DNA of 64,000 bases, taken from positions 1 to 64,000 of the forward strand of contig DAIDMQ010000028.1 of the NCBI GenBank assembly GCA_027448945.1, written 5' to 3'. Within the stretch, counting starts at the first letter, position 1; every line of letters begins with the position of its first letter. Positions 9,238-18,943 of this stretch are shown one piece after another. The DNA comes from Gallionellaceae bacterium (GTDB taxonomy: Bacteria > Pseudomonadota > Gammaproteobacteria > Burkholderiales > Gallionellaceae). A program made the translations under genes and the position numbers. The notes below the pieces were generated by a model, which was not told the origin of the DNA, ran no database searches, and saw only the letters and a list, made by a program, of their open reading frames with translations.

Positions 9238-11133
9238 ATGTTTGATTTCGTTCAAGAGAAAAAACGCTTTGTATATGTGATATTGGGTTTGATCATATTG
9301 CCTTTCGCATTTTTTGGTGTCAGCTCCTATAAGGATGGCGGCAAGATCGAGTCACCTGCCACAGTAGATGGCGTTAAGGTCACGGCGCAAGAGTTGGACA
9401 GTAGCTTGCGCCAACAACAGGAACAGTTGCGTCAACGTATGGGGCCGAGCTTCGATGCAGCCCTGTTTAATACGCCCGAGATGAAGCGTGCAGTGCTGGA
9501 TAATCTGATTGCTCAGCATATATTGGTTCAGCGGGCAAAAACCGCTGGCTTGACTGTGACGGATGAGCAAGTCGCCCAACTGGTAGGCAGCATAGAAGCA
9601 TTCCAATCCAACGGGAAATTCGATAAATCTCGTTACGAAACAGTATTGGCCAACAATAATCTCAGCCCTTTGATGTATGAAGCGAGAGTTCGCGACGAAC
9701 TCATTCGTCAGGAATTAAATAGCACTTATGCACAGAATGGATATGCATCCGCCACTGTCGCCGAAAAGATTATCGCGTTGAATGAGCAGCAACGTACGAT
9801 CAGTGTTGCTACGATACCGACTCAAGCTTTATTGAATCAGGTGAAAGTTGATCAAGAGGCAGTGAAGCGCTATTACGAAGATAACGCCAAGCAATTCGCC
9901 ACGCCTGAGCAGATCAAGGTTGAATACGTGAAATTCTCGGTGAACGATCTCGCTGCTAAAGCTAATGTAGCTGCCAATGATGTGCGCAAATACTACGATG
10001 AGCATCAGGCTGATTTTTCTAGTCCGGAACAAAGACAGGCTTCTCATATCTTGATCAATGTGGCTGCTAGCGCAAGTCAAGCGGAGCAAGATGCTGCAAA
10101 AGCCAAGGCCGAAGAAGTGTTGGGTATGCTTAAACAGGCACCCGCTAAATTTGCTGAATTGGCCAGGCAATACTCACAAGATCCCGGTTCGGCTGCTAAG
10201 GGCGGCGACTTGGGTACTTTCGGTCGCGGCATGATGGTCAAGCCTTTTGATGATGCCGTTTTCTCACTCAAACAAGGCGAGTTAAGCGGCTTGGTGAAGT
10301 CGGACTTCGGTTATCACATAATCAAAGTGACCGACATCAAACCCAGCCATTTATTGGCTTACGATGACGTCAAAGAAGAGATTTTAAGCAGATTGCGTCA
10401 ACAGCAGGCGAGTGAGAAATTCGCCGAATTGGCTGAAAAATTCAGCAATACCATCTATGAGCAAAGCGACACTTTGAAGCCGGCTGCCGAACAGGTTGGC
10501 GCCAAGGTAGAGCAGAGTCCTTGGTTGATGAAAGGTCAACCAGCACCTATGCCTTGGACTGCCAAGAGTATGGAGGCAATCTTTAGTGAAGATGTTGTTA
10601 AAAATAAGCGTAATACTCAAGCCATTGAAATTGCGCCATCTTCTTTGATCGCCGCACGCATGCTGGAATACAAACCATCCAGCGTAAGACCGCTGGACGA
10701 GGTTCGCGTGCAGATAGAACAGAAACTGATGCGTGAAAAAGCTGCCACACTGGCTTCCGAGCAAGGTAAGGCTGCACTTGAGCAACTACAAAAGACGGCC
10801 AAGTCTGACCTGAGTTGGGCTAAGTCGCTAAACATTACCCGTGCACAACATGGTGCGTTAGACCTTGCGCTGACACGTCAGGTATTCCAAGTAGACGCTG
10901 CCAAGCTGCCTCAGTATGTCGGTGCTGAATCTGCTCAAGGTGGTTATACCATCGTGCGTGTAGAGGCGGTCAAAGCGGGTGAGATGCCAGATGAGGCCAA
11001 GCGTGCTGGATATGCCAACCAATTGCGCCAGATGGCGGGCGAAGAATTATTCATGGCCTATATGGCTGATGCGAAATCCAAAGCCAAGATCAAAATCAAT
11101 CTAGGTATGACCGAGCAAGCTAAAGTCGAGTGA
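9238..11133 (+). CDS. ppiD: PpiD-like periplasmic folding factor (SurA-N and parvulin domains)
   Basis: 631 aa. A short cytoplasmic start ([11 protein letters not shown]) leads into one membrane helix (about 12-30), then a SurA-N-like helical region. One parvulin-type rotamase domain follows (about 260-355), with [28 protein letters not shown] and GYHIIKV, and then a second, degenerate C-terminal domain. PpiD is an inner-membrane-anchored chaperone that meets proteins leaving the SecYEG channel. It follows the hupB-tRNA block, as in many betaproteobacteria, and ends at a strong hairpin. Confidence 0.93.
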   Translation: MFDFVQEKKRFVYVILGLIILPFAFFGVSSYKDGGKIESPATVDGVKVTAQELDSSLRQQQEQLRQRMGPSFDAALFNTPEMKRAVLDNLIAQHILVQRAKTAGLTVTDEQVAQLVGSIEAFQSNGKFDKSRYETVLANNNLSPLMYEARVRDELIRQELNSTYAQNGYASATVAEKIIALNEQQRTISVATIPTQALLNQVKVDQEAVKRYYEDNAKQFATPEQIKVEYVKFSVNDLAAKANVAANDVRKYYDEHQADFSSPEQRQASHILINVAASASQAEQDAAKAKAEEVLGMLKQAPAKFAELARQYSQDPGSAAKGGDLGTFGRGMMVKPFDDAVFSLKQGELSGLVKSDFGYHIIKVTDIKPSHLLAYDDVKEEILSRLRQQQASEKFAELAEKFSNTIYEQSDTLKPAAEQVGAKVEQSPWLMKGQPAPMPWTAKSMEAIFSEDVVKNKRNTQAIEIAPSSLIAARMLEYKPSSVRPLDEVRVQIEQKLMREKAATLASEQGKAALEQLQKTAKSDLSWAKSLNITRAQHGALDLALTRQVFQVDAAKLPQYVGAESAQGGYTIVRVEAVKAGEMPDEAKRAGYANQLRQMAGEELFMAYMADAKSKAKIKINLGMTEQAKVE

Positions 11134-11160
11134 AATTAGTCTGCGCGTAATAAGTAATGA

Positions 11161-11194
11161 ATGGAAAGCGCCACCTTTGGGTGGCGCTTTCCAT
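11161..11194 (+). terminator. Strong hairpin terminator after ppiD
   Basis: A perfect 15-bp stem (ATGGAAAGCGCCACC at 11161-11175 and its complement at 11180-11194) with a TTTG loop. There is only a weak T-rich tail, but the stem is long and GC-rich enough to close the ppiD transcript. Confidence 0.75.
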
Positions 11195-11385
11195 TGTGTT
11201 GTGCGTGGAGATAACGAATTGAGACGACAATGAGGTTGTGGTGGCGTTACTCACAGATTGTTGTTACTAAAAGTAGGCGGCGGCATCAGCGTGTATACAG
11301 CTCGCTTGGCACTTTGACGACTCTGCTCCACCCGACAGAATTGTATCTACATTTGATTGCAGCGCTTTCAGCTCGGTCTATCGTA

Positions 11386-11391
11386 TATAAT
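11386..11391 (+). promoter_or_regulatory. Likely -10 box of the ccm operon
   Basis: TATAAT at 11386-11391, 32 bases upstream of ccmA, is a perfect -10 hexamer. No good -35 sits 16-18 bases upstream (CTTTCA at 11365-11370 gives a 15-base spacer), so the promoter may need an activator. The stretch 11195-11385 shows no convincing gene. Confidence 0.4.
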
Positions 11392-11423
11392 CACCGGCTA
11401 TTAAATTTTAGGTTGGTTTCTTA

Positions 11424-12038
11424 ATGCTGGGAGTCGGAAATCTCGCATGTAGTCGTGGTGATCACCGGTTGTTTTCCGGTTTGAATCTGACGCTACATGC
11501 TGGGCAAATAATGCAAGTACAAGGGGAGAACGGCAAGGGTAAAACCAGCTTGTTGCGTACCCTGTGCGGCTTCCTGCAGCCGGATGAAGGCAAGATTAGT
11601 TGGTGTGGCACCGACGTGCGCGAATTGGGGGAGGAATATTTCGCCAATCTGTTGTATCTGGGGCATCACAATGCCATCAAAGATGAATTGAGCGCATTAG
11701 AAAATCTGCGCATTTCAGCAGGACTATCCGGCATCGTATTGGATGAAAATCAGGCGATTACAGCTTTGCGTCGTATGGGCTTGAAGGGCCGGGAGCGTTT
11801 GCCAACCAAGGTACTTTCACAGGGCCAGCGCAGACGTGTTGCCTTGGCGAGGTTGTTGGTGGGTGATGCAAAGTTGTGGGTATTGGATGAACCATTAACT
11901 GCGCTTGATGTCGGAGCTGTGGCGTTGATAGAAGAGTTGCTCGGTGAGCATTTGTCCAAGCAAGGTATGGTGATTTTCACAACCCATCAACCCCTTACAA
12001 TCAAAGGCGTTGAGATTGCCAGATTGGCGTTGTTATGA
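11424..12038 (+). CDS. ccmA: CcmA, ATPase of the haem-handling ABC complex
   Basis: 204 aa ABC ATPase. Walker A is GENGKGKTSLL (about residues 34-44), the signature is LSQGQRRRVALARL, and Walker B is LWVLDEPLTALD. CcmA pairs with CcmB; ATP hydrolysis releases holo-CcmE from CcmCD during System I cytochrome c maturation. The last codons overlap ccmB by 4 bases. It is the first gene of a nine-gene operon in canonical order. Confidence 0.96.
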   Translation: MLGVGNLACSRGDHRLFSGLNLTLHAGQIMQVQGENGKGKTSLLRTLCGFLQPDEGKISWCGTDVRELGEEYFANLLYLGHHNAIKDELSALENLRISAGLSGIVLDENQAITALRRMGLKGRERLPTKVLSQGQRRRVALARLLVGDAKLWVLDEPLTALDVGAVALIEELLGEHLSKQGMVIFTTHQPLTIKGVEIARLALL

Positions 12039-12718
12039 ACCGCCTCTCTATCATCAACTTGCTAGTGTTGGTGGTGCGACGCGATTTGCTGTTGGCCATG
12101 CGTAGGCGTGCAGACGTGTTGACCATTTTGGTGTTTTTTATTTTGATCGTCAGTCTATTCCCGCTGGGCGTAGGTCCCGAGATGGATATGTTGCGCAAAA
12201 TGGCGCCCGGGGTTTTGTGGGTGGCGGCACTGTTAGCTTCCATGCTGTCGCTAGGGAGATTGTTCTCGGCTGACTACTTGGATGGTACGCTTGAGCAGAT
12301 GATGTTGGCGCCACAGTCTTTGTCGGTCTTGGTGTTGGGCAAGATGATTTCGCACTGGGTGGTCTCTGGTCTGCCGCTAGTGCTGATGGCACCGGTGCTG
12401 GGATTACAGTTTGATATGTCGCCTGAAGCTTTGCTGGTGTTGATGCTGGGTTTGCTTTTGGGTACACCTGTCCTGAGTATGCTGGGTGCGATAGGTGCCG
12501 CGTTGACGTTGGGTTTAAGGGGCGGTGGTGTGTTGCTATCCTTATTGGTACTACCTTTGTGTATTCCTGTTTTGATCTTTGGTTCAGGTGCAGTAGAAGC
12601 CGTTAGCAGCGGTTTGAGTGTCACCTCAAATCTGTCGCTGATCGCCGCTTTGTTGATGCTGTGTCTGGTATTTACCCCTTGGGTGACTGCGCAAGCCTTG
12701 CGCATTTCTATGGAGTAG
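12035..12718 (+). CDS. ccmB: CcmB, membrane subunit of the CcmAB transporter
   Basis: 227 aa, six predicted membrane helices, with the CcmB N-terminal signature VVRRDLLLAMRRRADVL and F-x-L-G-x-x-P. It overlaps ccmA by 4 bases, indicating coupled translation. It forms the membrane part of the complex that drives release of haem-loaded CcmE. Confidence 0.95.
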   Translation: MNRLSIINLLVLVVRRDLLLAMRRRADVLTILVFFILIVSLFPLGVGPEMDMLRKMAPGVLWVAALLASMLSLGRLFSADYLDGTLEQMMLAPQSLSVLVLGKMISHWVVSGLPLVLMAPVLGLQFDMSPEALLVLMLGLLLGTPVLSMLGAIGAALTLGLRGGGVLLSLLVLPLCIPVLIFGSGAVEAVSSGLSVTSNLSLIAALLMLCLVFTPWVTAQALRISME

Positions 12719-12720
12719 TT

Positions 12721-13455
12721 GTGGCTATAAATTGGTTCAAGTATTCAGCGCCTAGTACTTTCTATGGTTTGGCTGGCAAGTTAGTTCCCTTCTTTGCGAT
12801 TCCGGCCGCTGTGTTGTTCGCTATCGGTATGTATATCGGATTCTTCGTTGCACCTGTGGATGCGGTGCAAGGAGAAGCCTATCGCATCATCTTCATTCAT
12901 GTGCCGGCATCTATATTGTCGATGTTCCTGTATCTAATCATGGCGGGTTACGCTGCGCTGGGACTGATCTTCAATACGCGCTTGTCCTCAATGATGGCGA
13001 CAGCCCTGGCTCCAACCGGCGCTTTGTTTGCATTCATCTCCTTATGGACGGGTGCCTTATGGGGTAAACCTATGTGGGGTGCTTGGTGGGTCTGGGATGC
13101 ACGTCTGACCTCGGAACTGATCTTGCTGTTTTTGTACTTCGGTTTCATCGCATTGCATGCCTCTATTGATGACCCGCGTCGTGCCGATCGCGCTGCCGCC
13201 TTACTGGCAATCGTCGGTTCGGTAAACGTGCCCATCATCTATTTCTCGGTGAAGTGGTGGAACACCCTGCATCAGGGTTCGACCATTAAATTTACCGGCA
13301 CCTCCATGCATATCGCGATGCAACAAGCGATGTTCGTTACCTTGCTGGCCTGCTGGATGTACGCCGTTGCGGTGGCGCTGGTGAGAGTGCGCAGCATCAT
13401 CCTGGACCGTGAACGCACAACGCAATGGGTCAGTGAACTGAAGGAGATTGCATAG
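12721..13455 (+). CDS. ccmC: CcmC, haem-delivery membrane protein
   Basis: 244 aa with six membrane helices and the tryptophan-rich WWD motif (WGKPMWGAWWVWDARLT) that binds haem in the periplasmic loop, flanked by conserved histidines (IFIHVPA and SVKWWNTLHQG). It loads haem onto CcmE. I place the start at GTG 12721; an upstream in-frame extension would run back into ccmB. It overlaps ccmD by one base. Confidence 0.95.
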   Translation: MAINWFKYSAPSTFYGLAGKLVPFFAIPAAVLFAIGMYIGFFVAPVDAVQGEAYRIIFIHVPASILSMFLYLIMAGYAALGLIFNTRLSSMMATALAPTGALFAFISLWTGALWGKPMWGAWWVWDARLTSELILLFLYFGFIALHASIDDPRRADRAAALLAIVGSVNVPIIYFSVKWWNTLHQGSTIKFTGTSMHIAMQQAMFVTLLACWMYAVAVALVRVRSIILDRERTTQWVSELKEIA

Positions 13456-13622
13456 TGAGCGTCGCGGAATTTTTTAACATGGGTGGCTATGCCTTCTATG
13501 TGTGGGGCTCATATGGCGTGACCCTGCTGGTATTTGTCGTAGAGATATTGATGGTCAATCACAAACGTAAGATTGCTTTGCAAGAGGTGCGCATGATGCG
13601 TGAAGCCGGAGAAGAATTATGA
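13455..13622 (+). CDS. ccmD: CcmD, small membrane subunit
   Basis: A 55-residue protein starting at GTG 13455, whose G is the last base of the ccmC stop, and ending in an ATGA overlap with ccmE. It has [20 protein letters not shown] (the CcmD signature with conserved Tyr and Trp in one membrane helix), followed by a basic cytoplasmic tail. CcmD stabilises CcmC-CcmE and helps release holo-CcmE. Confidence 0.9.
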   Translation: MSVAEFFNMGGYAFYVWGSYGVTLLVFVVEILMVNHKRKIALQEVRMMREAGEEL

Positions 13623-14098
13623 AGCCTAGACAGAAAAGATTGATGTACATCCTGGTTGGTGTGGCGGGTTTGGCAATCGCCGTCGGACTGGTGTTATTCG
13701 CTTTGAAGAACAACGTCAGTCTGTATTTCACACCGACCCAGGTGATGAACAAGGAGGCACCACAGGGCCGCAGCTTCCGTATTGGTGGATTGGTTGAAGT
13801 TGGCAGTGTCCAGCGTCAAGCGGATGGGTTGACCGTGCACTTCAACATCACAGACATGGTTAAGACGATGCCTGTGGTTTATAAAGGCATCCTGCCAGAC
13901 CTATTCAAAGAAGGTAAAGGTGTCGTCGCTCAGGGCAAGATGGAAGCGGATGGCCTCATGCACGCCGAAGAAGTCTTGGCCAAGCATGACGAGAACTACA
14001 TGCCGCCTGAAGCTGCTGATGCAATCAAGCGTGCTCAAGAGGCAAGTGCGGCAACAGAAGCGGTGGATGCTATAAAGCCCGCAGCTAAAACGAAATAA
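13619..14098 (+). CDS. ccmE: CcmE, periplasmic haem chaperone
   Basis: 159 aa. One N-terminal membrane helix (about 9-29) anchors an OB-fold domain. The covalent haem-binding His is His123 in [11 protein letters not shown], with Tyr127 as the ligand seen in the family. It carries haem from CcmC to CcmF. A short Ala-rich C-terminal tail follows the motif. The start overlaps the ccmD stop. Confidence 0.97.
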   Translation: MKPRQKRLMYILVGVAGLAIAVGLVLFALKNNVSLYFTPTQVMNKEAPQGRSFRIGGLVEVGSVQRQADGLTVHFNITDMVKTMPVVYKGILPDLFKEGKGVVAQGKMEADGLMHAEEVLAKHDENYMPPEAADAIKRAQEASAATEAVDAIKPAAKTK

Positions 14099-14110
14099 GA
14101 AAGCTCAGAT

Positions 14111-16111
14111 ATGATTCCAGAACTCGGTCACTTCTCACTCATCATCGCATTGTGTCTGGCACTGACCTTGGGCATCTTGCCCATCATCGGTGCCGCACGT
14201 AATAATCCGGTCCTGATGGGTGTCGCACGTCCTTTGGCCTATGGTCAGTTCATCTTTATTGCACTCGCGTTTGTTACACTTGCAAATGCCTTCTTGAGTA
14301 ACGATTTCTCTGTGCTCTATGTTGCACAACACTCCAACTCGCAATTGCCAGCCCAGTATCGCTTCGCTGCGATCTGGGGTGGTCACGAAGGTTCTTTGCT
14401 ATTGTGGGCCTTCATCCTGTCTATCTGGACAGCCGCTGTGGCGACTTTTAGCAAGCACCTGCCAGAAGAGATGGTAGCGCGTGTACTGGGCGTGATGGGC
14501 TTGGTGGCAGTCGGATTCCTGTTATTCATGTTGTTTACTTCTAGTCCATTCGAGCGTTTATTGCCTGCCGCAGTCGACGGTCGTGACTTAAATCCGCTGC
14601 TGCAAGATCCGGGCCTGGTCATCCACCCACCGATGTTGTACATGGGGTATGTCGGCTTCTCAGTCGCATTCGCATTTGCCATCGCGGCACTGATAGGCGG
14701 CAAGTTGGACGCTACATGGGCACGTTGGTCACGTCCTTGGACAACAGTGGCATGGGTATTCATGACCATCGGTATTGCCCTCGGTAGCGGTTGGGCATAT
14801 TACGAATTGGGTTGGGGCGGTTGGTGGTTCTGGGATCCGGTTGAGAACGCGTCTTTCATGCCGTGGCTGGTAGGTACGGCACTGATTCATTCTTTGGCGG
14901 TCACTGAAAAACGCGGTGCTTTCAAGAGCTGGACGGTATTGCTGGCAATCGCAGCATTTTCGCTGAGTCTGTTGGGCACGTTCCTCGTACGTTCCGGCGT
15001 GTTGACCTCGGTGCACTCCTTCGCGTCCGATCCCAAGCGCGGTATTTTTATTCTGAGCTTCTTGGTGTTGGTCATTGGTGCATCGCTGCTGCTGTTTGCA
15101 TGGCGGTCGCCAAAAATCGGACTGGGCGGCAAGTTCGACTTGTTGTCACGCGAGTCGCTGCTGTTGTCCAACAACGTCTTACTTTCCGTAGCTTCTGCCT
15201 CGGTATTTATCGGCACACTCTACCCATTGTTCATGGACGCACTGGGATTCGGCAAACTGTCGGTAGGCCCACCATATTTCGAAGCAGTGTTCGTTCCACT
15301 GATGGTGCCTATGGTGTTGCTGATGGGATTGGGTCCTTTAGCGCGCTGGAAAAAGATGGCCGTGCCTGATCTCGCCAAGCGTGTGCGTATAGCACTCATT
15401 TCATCCATCGTCATTGCATTGCTGTTGCCGCTAGTGTTGGGTAACTGGACACCGATGATTGCTTTGGGTTTGTTGATGGGGTTCTGGATCATCGCTTCCC
15501 TAGTCATCAGCTTGCGCCAACGTTGGGCGGGTGAGGGTGCATTCATGACACGTGTGCGCGGCCAAAGCCTGAGCTACTACGGCATGCAAGTCGCTCACTT
15601 GGGTGTTGCCTTCTTCATCATCGGTGTGACTCTAGTAAAAGGTTACGAGACTGAGCGTGATGTGCGCATGGAAGTTGGTGACACCGTCCAGGCAGGTGGT
15701 TATGAGTTCCGCTTCAACGGCGTGACCGAGACTGAAGGACCTAACTATGTGGCGGGAGTCGGTCATATCACCATACTCAAGAACGGCAAACTAGTGACCG
15801 AACTGTCGCCTGAAAAACGTCAGTACAATGTATCCGGTATGCCACTCACTGAGGCAGCCATCGATACCGGTTTTTTCCGTGATCTGTATGTGTCCTTGGG
15901 CGAGCCCATTCCTAACAGCGATGGTGCATGGGCAGTACGCGTGTACATCAAACCCTTCATAGATTGGATCTGGTTCGGCTGTTTCCTGATGGCTATGGGG
16001 GGGGTATTGGCGATCTCAGATAGACGTTATCGCATCCATAACAAGAAAGCCGCTGCGATCTCAGCTGCTGTGGTTGAACCTAAAATCAGCGTGGAAGGAC
16101 AAGCAGCATGA
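14111..16111 (+). CDS. ccmF: CcmF, haem lyase core of System I
   Basis: 666 aa with about 14 membrane helices. The WWD motif is clear (GWGGWWFWDPVENASFMPW), and the haem-ligand histidine region SVLYVAQHSN and the WGGHEGS loop are also present. It attaches haem from CcmE to the CxxCH of apocytochromes with CcmG and CcmH/I. It is separated from ccmE by 12 bases and overlaps ccmG by 4. Confidence 0.97.
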   Translation: MIPELGHFSLIIALCLALTLGILPIIGAARNNPVLMGVARPLAYGQFIFIALAFVTLANAFLSNDFSVLYVAQHSNSQLPAQYRFAAIWGGHEGSLLLWAFILSIWTAAVATFSKHLPEEMVARVLGVMGLVAVGFLLFMLFTSSPFERLLPAAVDGRDLNPLLQDPGLVIHPPMLYMGYVGFSVAFAFAIAALIGGKLDATWARWSRPWTTVAWVFMTIGIALGSGWAYYELGWGGWWFWDPVENASFMPWLVGTALIHSLAVTEKRGAFKSWTVLLAIAAFSLSLLGTFLVRSGVLTSVHSFASDPKRGIFILSFLVLVIGASLLLFAWRSPKIGLGGKFDLLSRESLLLSNNVLLSVASASVFIGTLYPLFMDALGFGKLSVGPPYFEAVFVPLMVPMVLLMGLGPLARWKKMAVPDLAKRVRIALISSIVIALLLPLVLGNWTPMIALGLLMGFWIIASLVISLRQRWAGEGAFMTRVRGQSLSYYGMQVAHLGVAFFIIGVTLVKGYETERDVRMEVGDTVQAGGYEFRFNGVTETEGPNYVAGVGHITILKNGKLVTELSPEKRQYNVSGMPLTEAAIDTGFFRDLYVSLGEPIPNSDGAWAVRVYIKPFIDWIWFGCFLMAMGGVLAISDRRYRIHNKKAAAISAAVVEPKISVEGQAA

Positions 16112-16632
16112 AGCGTTTCTGGCCCTTTATTCTATTCGTCGTATTAGCGGGATTCTTGTATGTGGGACTTTATCTCAACCCACGTGAAGTCCCGTCTCCT
16201 CTGATCAACAAGCCGGCACCTATGTTCACGCTGGCGCAATTGCACGAACCCAGTAAGCAATTTTCTCCCTCAGAGATGAAGGGTAAGGTATGGCTGCTCA
16301 ACGTCTGGGCTTCATGGTGCGTATCTTGCCGTGAAGAGCACCCGGTACTGATGGCACTGGCAGAGCGCAACATCGTGCCCATCTATGGTTTGGACTACAA
16401 AGACAAGCGTGAGGATGGTTTGGGCTGGTTGGCCAAGGGTGGTAATCCATACACCATGAGCATGTCGGATAATGAAGGCCGCATCGGCATAGACTACGGC
16501 GTCTATGGTGTGCCCGAGACTTATGTCATCGATAAAGATGGCATCATCCGTTACAAGCAGATTGGTCCGGTCACCCCTGATAGCCTGCGTGAGACCATCC
16601 TGCCTCTGGTTGCGGGGTTGCAAGCCAAATGA
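16108..16632 (+). CDS. ccmG: CcmG/DsbE, membrane-anchored thioredoxin
   Basis: 174 aa. An N-terminal membrane anchor (about 4-22) is followed by a thioredoxin fold with active site WCVSC (Cys71 and Cys74) and the conserved GVYGVPETYVID cis-proline segment. It reduces the disulphide of apocytochrome haem motifs directly or through CcmH. Four-base overlaps on both sides. Confidence 0.96.
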   Translation: MKRFWPFILFVVLAGFLYVGLYLNPREVPSPLINKPAPMFTLAQLHEPSKQFSPSEMKGKVWLLNVWASWCVSCREEHPVLMALAERNIVPIYGLDYKDKREDGLGWLAKGGNPYTMSMSDNEGRIGIDYGVYGVPETYVIDKDGIIRYKQIGPVTPDSLRETILPLVAGLQAK

Positions 16633-17105
16633 AAAATATCTGTAAATATCTCAGCATCGCGCTGTTGTGTCTGTTGCCTACTTTCGCACATGCGGGTGAG
16701 GCACAAGATATGGCTGCCGACCCTGTATTGGAAAAACGCATGATAGGACTGGCAGACAAGTTGCGTTGTCTGGTCTGCCAGAATGAATCTTTGGCGAGCT
16801 CACATGCCGAACTGGCGGAAGACTTGCGTCGCGAAGTGCGTGAACTGATGAAAAAAGGGATGAGCGACGATGAAATCAAGGACTATCTGGTAGCGAGATA
16901 CGGAGACTTTGTACTTTACGAACCGCCTTTCAAACGTTACACCTTGCTGTTGTGGGTGGGTCCCTTTGCATTGCTGATTGCGGGCTTGGCAGGTCTGATG
17001 TTGCAATTGCGCAAACGCAAACAGGCTGCACCTGAAACTCAACTCAGCGCCGAAGAAGCTCAACGTGCCGCTGAATTACTGAATTCGAAAGATCCCCAAG
17101 CATGA
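16629..17105 (+). CDS. ccmH: CcmH, apocytochrome thiol reductase/chaperone subunit
   Basis: 158 aa. Signal peptide to about residue 22, then the LRCLVCQN motif with redox Cys47 and Cys50, a three-helix domain and one C-terminal membrane helix (about 102-122). It matches the N-terminal half of the fused E. coli CcmH; the TPR part is a separate gene (ccmI) next door, overlapping by 4 bases. Confidence 0.96.
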   Translation: MKNICKYLSIALLCLLPTFAHAGEAQDMAADPVLEKRMIGLADKLRCLVCQNESLASSHAELAEDLRREVRELMKKGMSDDEIKDYLVARYGDFVLYEPPFKRYTLLLWVGPFALLIAGLAGLMLQLRKRKQAAPETQLSAEEAQRAAELLNSKDPQA

Positions 17106-18388
17106 CTTTATTCTGGATATTAAGTGCGGCTTTGCTGCTGCTGGCATTGCCTTTCGTTGTACTGCCCTTGGTGCGCAAAGATGCGCATAACAATGATGTG
17201 TTGCGTGATGCAGCCAATCTCGAAATCTTACGCGACCAATCGACTGAGATGTCGGCTGATTTGCAACACGGCCTGCTAAATGACGAGTCATTCGAACAGG
17301 GACAGCGCGAACTTCAATCTCGATTGTTGGAAGAAGTTAAAACTACCGAAGCCGCCGTACCTGTAAAGCGCAATCCCGCCAAGATATTAGCTGCGATGTT
17401 GGTCATACTCATCCCGCTGACCAGCGTGTTGCTGTATTTGGAACTGGGTAGCACCAAAGCGTTGTTGCCACAACAGGCAGAGTTGAGCGTGGCAGATGGC
17501 TTTGGCATCATTCGTTCTGAGAACGCGCTTGAAGAACTGGAGAAGAAGCTGCAAAAATTCCCGGAGAATCCAGATGGTTGGTTACAGCTGGGACGTTCGT
17601 ACAGCGAACTCAAGCGTTACGGCGATGCGACCCGTGCATATGCACAGCTGGTCAAACTGGTACCTAATGAAGCTCAGTTGTGGACTGATTATGCCGATGC
17701 GTATGCGATGGACCACGGTCAGACTTTGCTGGGTGAACCGACCAAATTTCTGAATAAGGCTCTTGCGTTAGATCCCAATAACACGACTGCATTGGCACTT
17801 GCTGGTTCTGCCGCGATGGAACGGGGTGATTACCCCGTTGCGATCACTGATTGGCAGAAACTGATCTCATTGCTTCCGGCCGAATACCCAGACCTTCAGA
17901 TGATTAAGGACGGTGTGAGTCAGGCACGCGAGTTCTTGCTTAAACAAAAGGGCGGCAAGGAGGCTTTGGCACAATTAGATCGCGAAATGTCTAGCGCTCA
18001 GTTCGCCAATAAGTCTAAATCGGATGCGGCAGTGGCCGACCCCGCACTTGCCATCACTGGCAAGGTGACACTAAGTCCATCCTTGAAAGGCAAAGTATCG
18101 CCTGATGACATCGTGTTCATCCTGGCTCGTGCCGCAGAAGGTCCCAAGATGCCATTGGCTGTGTTGCGAAAGCAAGTCAAAGATTTGCCTATGGAATTCA
18201 CTCTGGATGACAGCATGGCGATGCAGCCGCAACTGAAATTGTCTGGTTTCGACCAGGTAGTGGTTGTCGCACGTGTCTCCAAGTCAGGCACGCCGGTAGC
18301 CCAAAGTGGTGATGTACAAGGCATGACAGCAACCATCAAGCCTGGCACCAAGGGCCTGAATATCGTCATCGATAGCGTCGTCCCTTAA
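17102..18388 (+). CDS. ccmI: CcmI, TPR apocytochrome chaperone
   Basis: 428 aa. Two N-terminal membrane helices (about 3-22 and 95-115) flank a cytoplasmic loop with a leucine-zipper-like region. TPR repeats follow from about residue 145 (for example NPDGWLQLGRSYSELKRYGDA), and then a C-terminal domain of about 110 residues that the family uses to hold apocytochrome C-termini. Last gene of the ccm operon, 16 bases before a strong terminator. Confidence 0.92.
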   Translation: MTLFWILSAALLLLALPFVVLPLVRKDAHNNDVLRDAANLEILRDQSTEMSADLQHGLLNDESFEQGQRELQSRLLEEVKTTEAAVPVKRNPAKILAAMLVILIPLTSVLLYLELGSTKALLPQQAELSVADGFGIIRSENALEELEKKLQKFPENPDGWLQLGRSYSELKRYGDATRAYAQLVKLVPNEAQLWTDYADAYAMDHGQTLLGEPTKFLNKALALDPNNTTALALAGSAAMERGDYPVAITDWQKLISLLPAEYPDLQMIKDGVSQAREFLLKQKGGKEALAQLDREMSSAQFANKSKSDAAVADPALAITGKVTLSPSLKGKVSPDDIVFILARAAEGPKMPLAVLRKQVKDLPMEFTLDDSMAMQPQLKLSGFDQVVVVARVSKSGTPVAQSGDVQGMTATIKPGTKGLNIVIDSVVP

Positions 18389-18403
18389 ACGAACGCTGTC
18401 ACG

Positions 18404-18438
18404 AAAAGGCATCCGTCTTGGCGACGGATGCCTTTTTT
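18404..18438 (+). terminator. Intrinsic terminator of the ccm operon
   Basis: AAAAGGCATCCGTC (18404-18417) pairs with GACGGATGCCTTTT (from 18423), with a five-base loop and a run of T: a classic rho-independent terminator. Confidence 0.93.
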
Positions 18439-18789
18439 ATTGACTATCAGCCGCACTCAAACAATGCAATATATCTTTGCGCTTATGGACGCCTTTGCTA
18501 AGGCTTTACAATCAGGTGATTCGGTTGCTTGCCTGTGGATACCGAAGCGCGGCAATAAGGATGGTGCAATAGGTAGGTCATGCTGAGGTGGGGCAGGTTC
18601 TGCATTGATATGTGGTCTGTGGGTGTTCTTGCTGCGACTTGGCCTAAGCACAGTTTTGGCACAGTGAAAAAAACAACAATGTGGGGATTTAGAACAATTT
18701 CCGTGGCACAATTTTGGCACAGTGCCACGGATTTATTGCTTTATTTTGGGTTGTGCGACAGCTGTCGAGCTTATCGCAACCCATTGATT
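18439..18789 (+). repeat. Gene-free junction with short direct and inverted repeats
   Basis: No convincing gene in either strand. A 19-base direct repeat, GCACA[G/A]TTTTGGCACAGTG, occurs at 18648-18666 and 18706-18724. The second copy is framed by a 9-bp inverted repeat, CCGTGGCAC at 18701-18709 and GTGCCACGG at 18722-18730. Lying between the host ccm operon and the tRNA-Ser fragment, these may be remnants of recombinase or excisionase sites from an earlier element. TGGCAC and TGGCA within the second copy have the GG-N10-GC spacing of a sigma-54 promoter, perhaps by chance. Confidence 0.45.
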
Positions 18790-18857
18790 TGGCGGAGAAG
18801 GGGGGATTCGAACCCCCGTTGGGATATTATCCCAAACACGCTTTCCAGGCGAGTTAA
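18790..18857 (-). other. 3' part of tRNA-Ser(GGA): presumed left attachment site
   Basis: Read on the minus strand, this is the anticodon loop (CTGGAAA), anticodon 3' stem, variable arm, T-arm (GGGGGTTCGAATCCCCC), acceptor 3' strand and CCA of a tRNA-Ser. The acceptor 5' strand and D-arm are absent; the sequence becomes unrelated beyond about 18857. With a tyrosine recombinase starting 87 bases away, it is the typical footprint of an element that integrated into a tRNA gene. The intact tRNA should lie at the other end of the element, but I found no second copy in this window. Confidence 0.8.
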
Positions 18858-18943
18858 TAAAAAGTCATAGAACCAGAATTGACGTGGCTTATAGAGCTAT
18901 ATAAGATTGTCGATATGTAATTGGGGACAATTCGGGGACAGTG

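Noticed and set aside
11230-11424. 64-codon frame before ccmA
   Set aside because: No ribosome site, no recognisable domain, and overlaps the probable ccm promoter.
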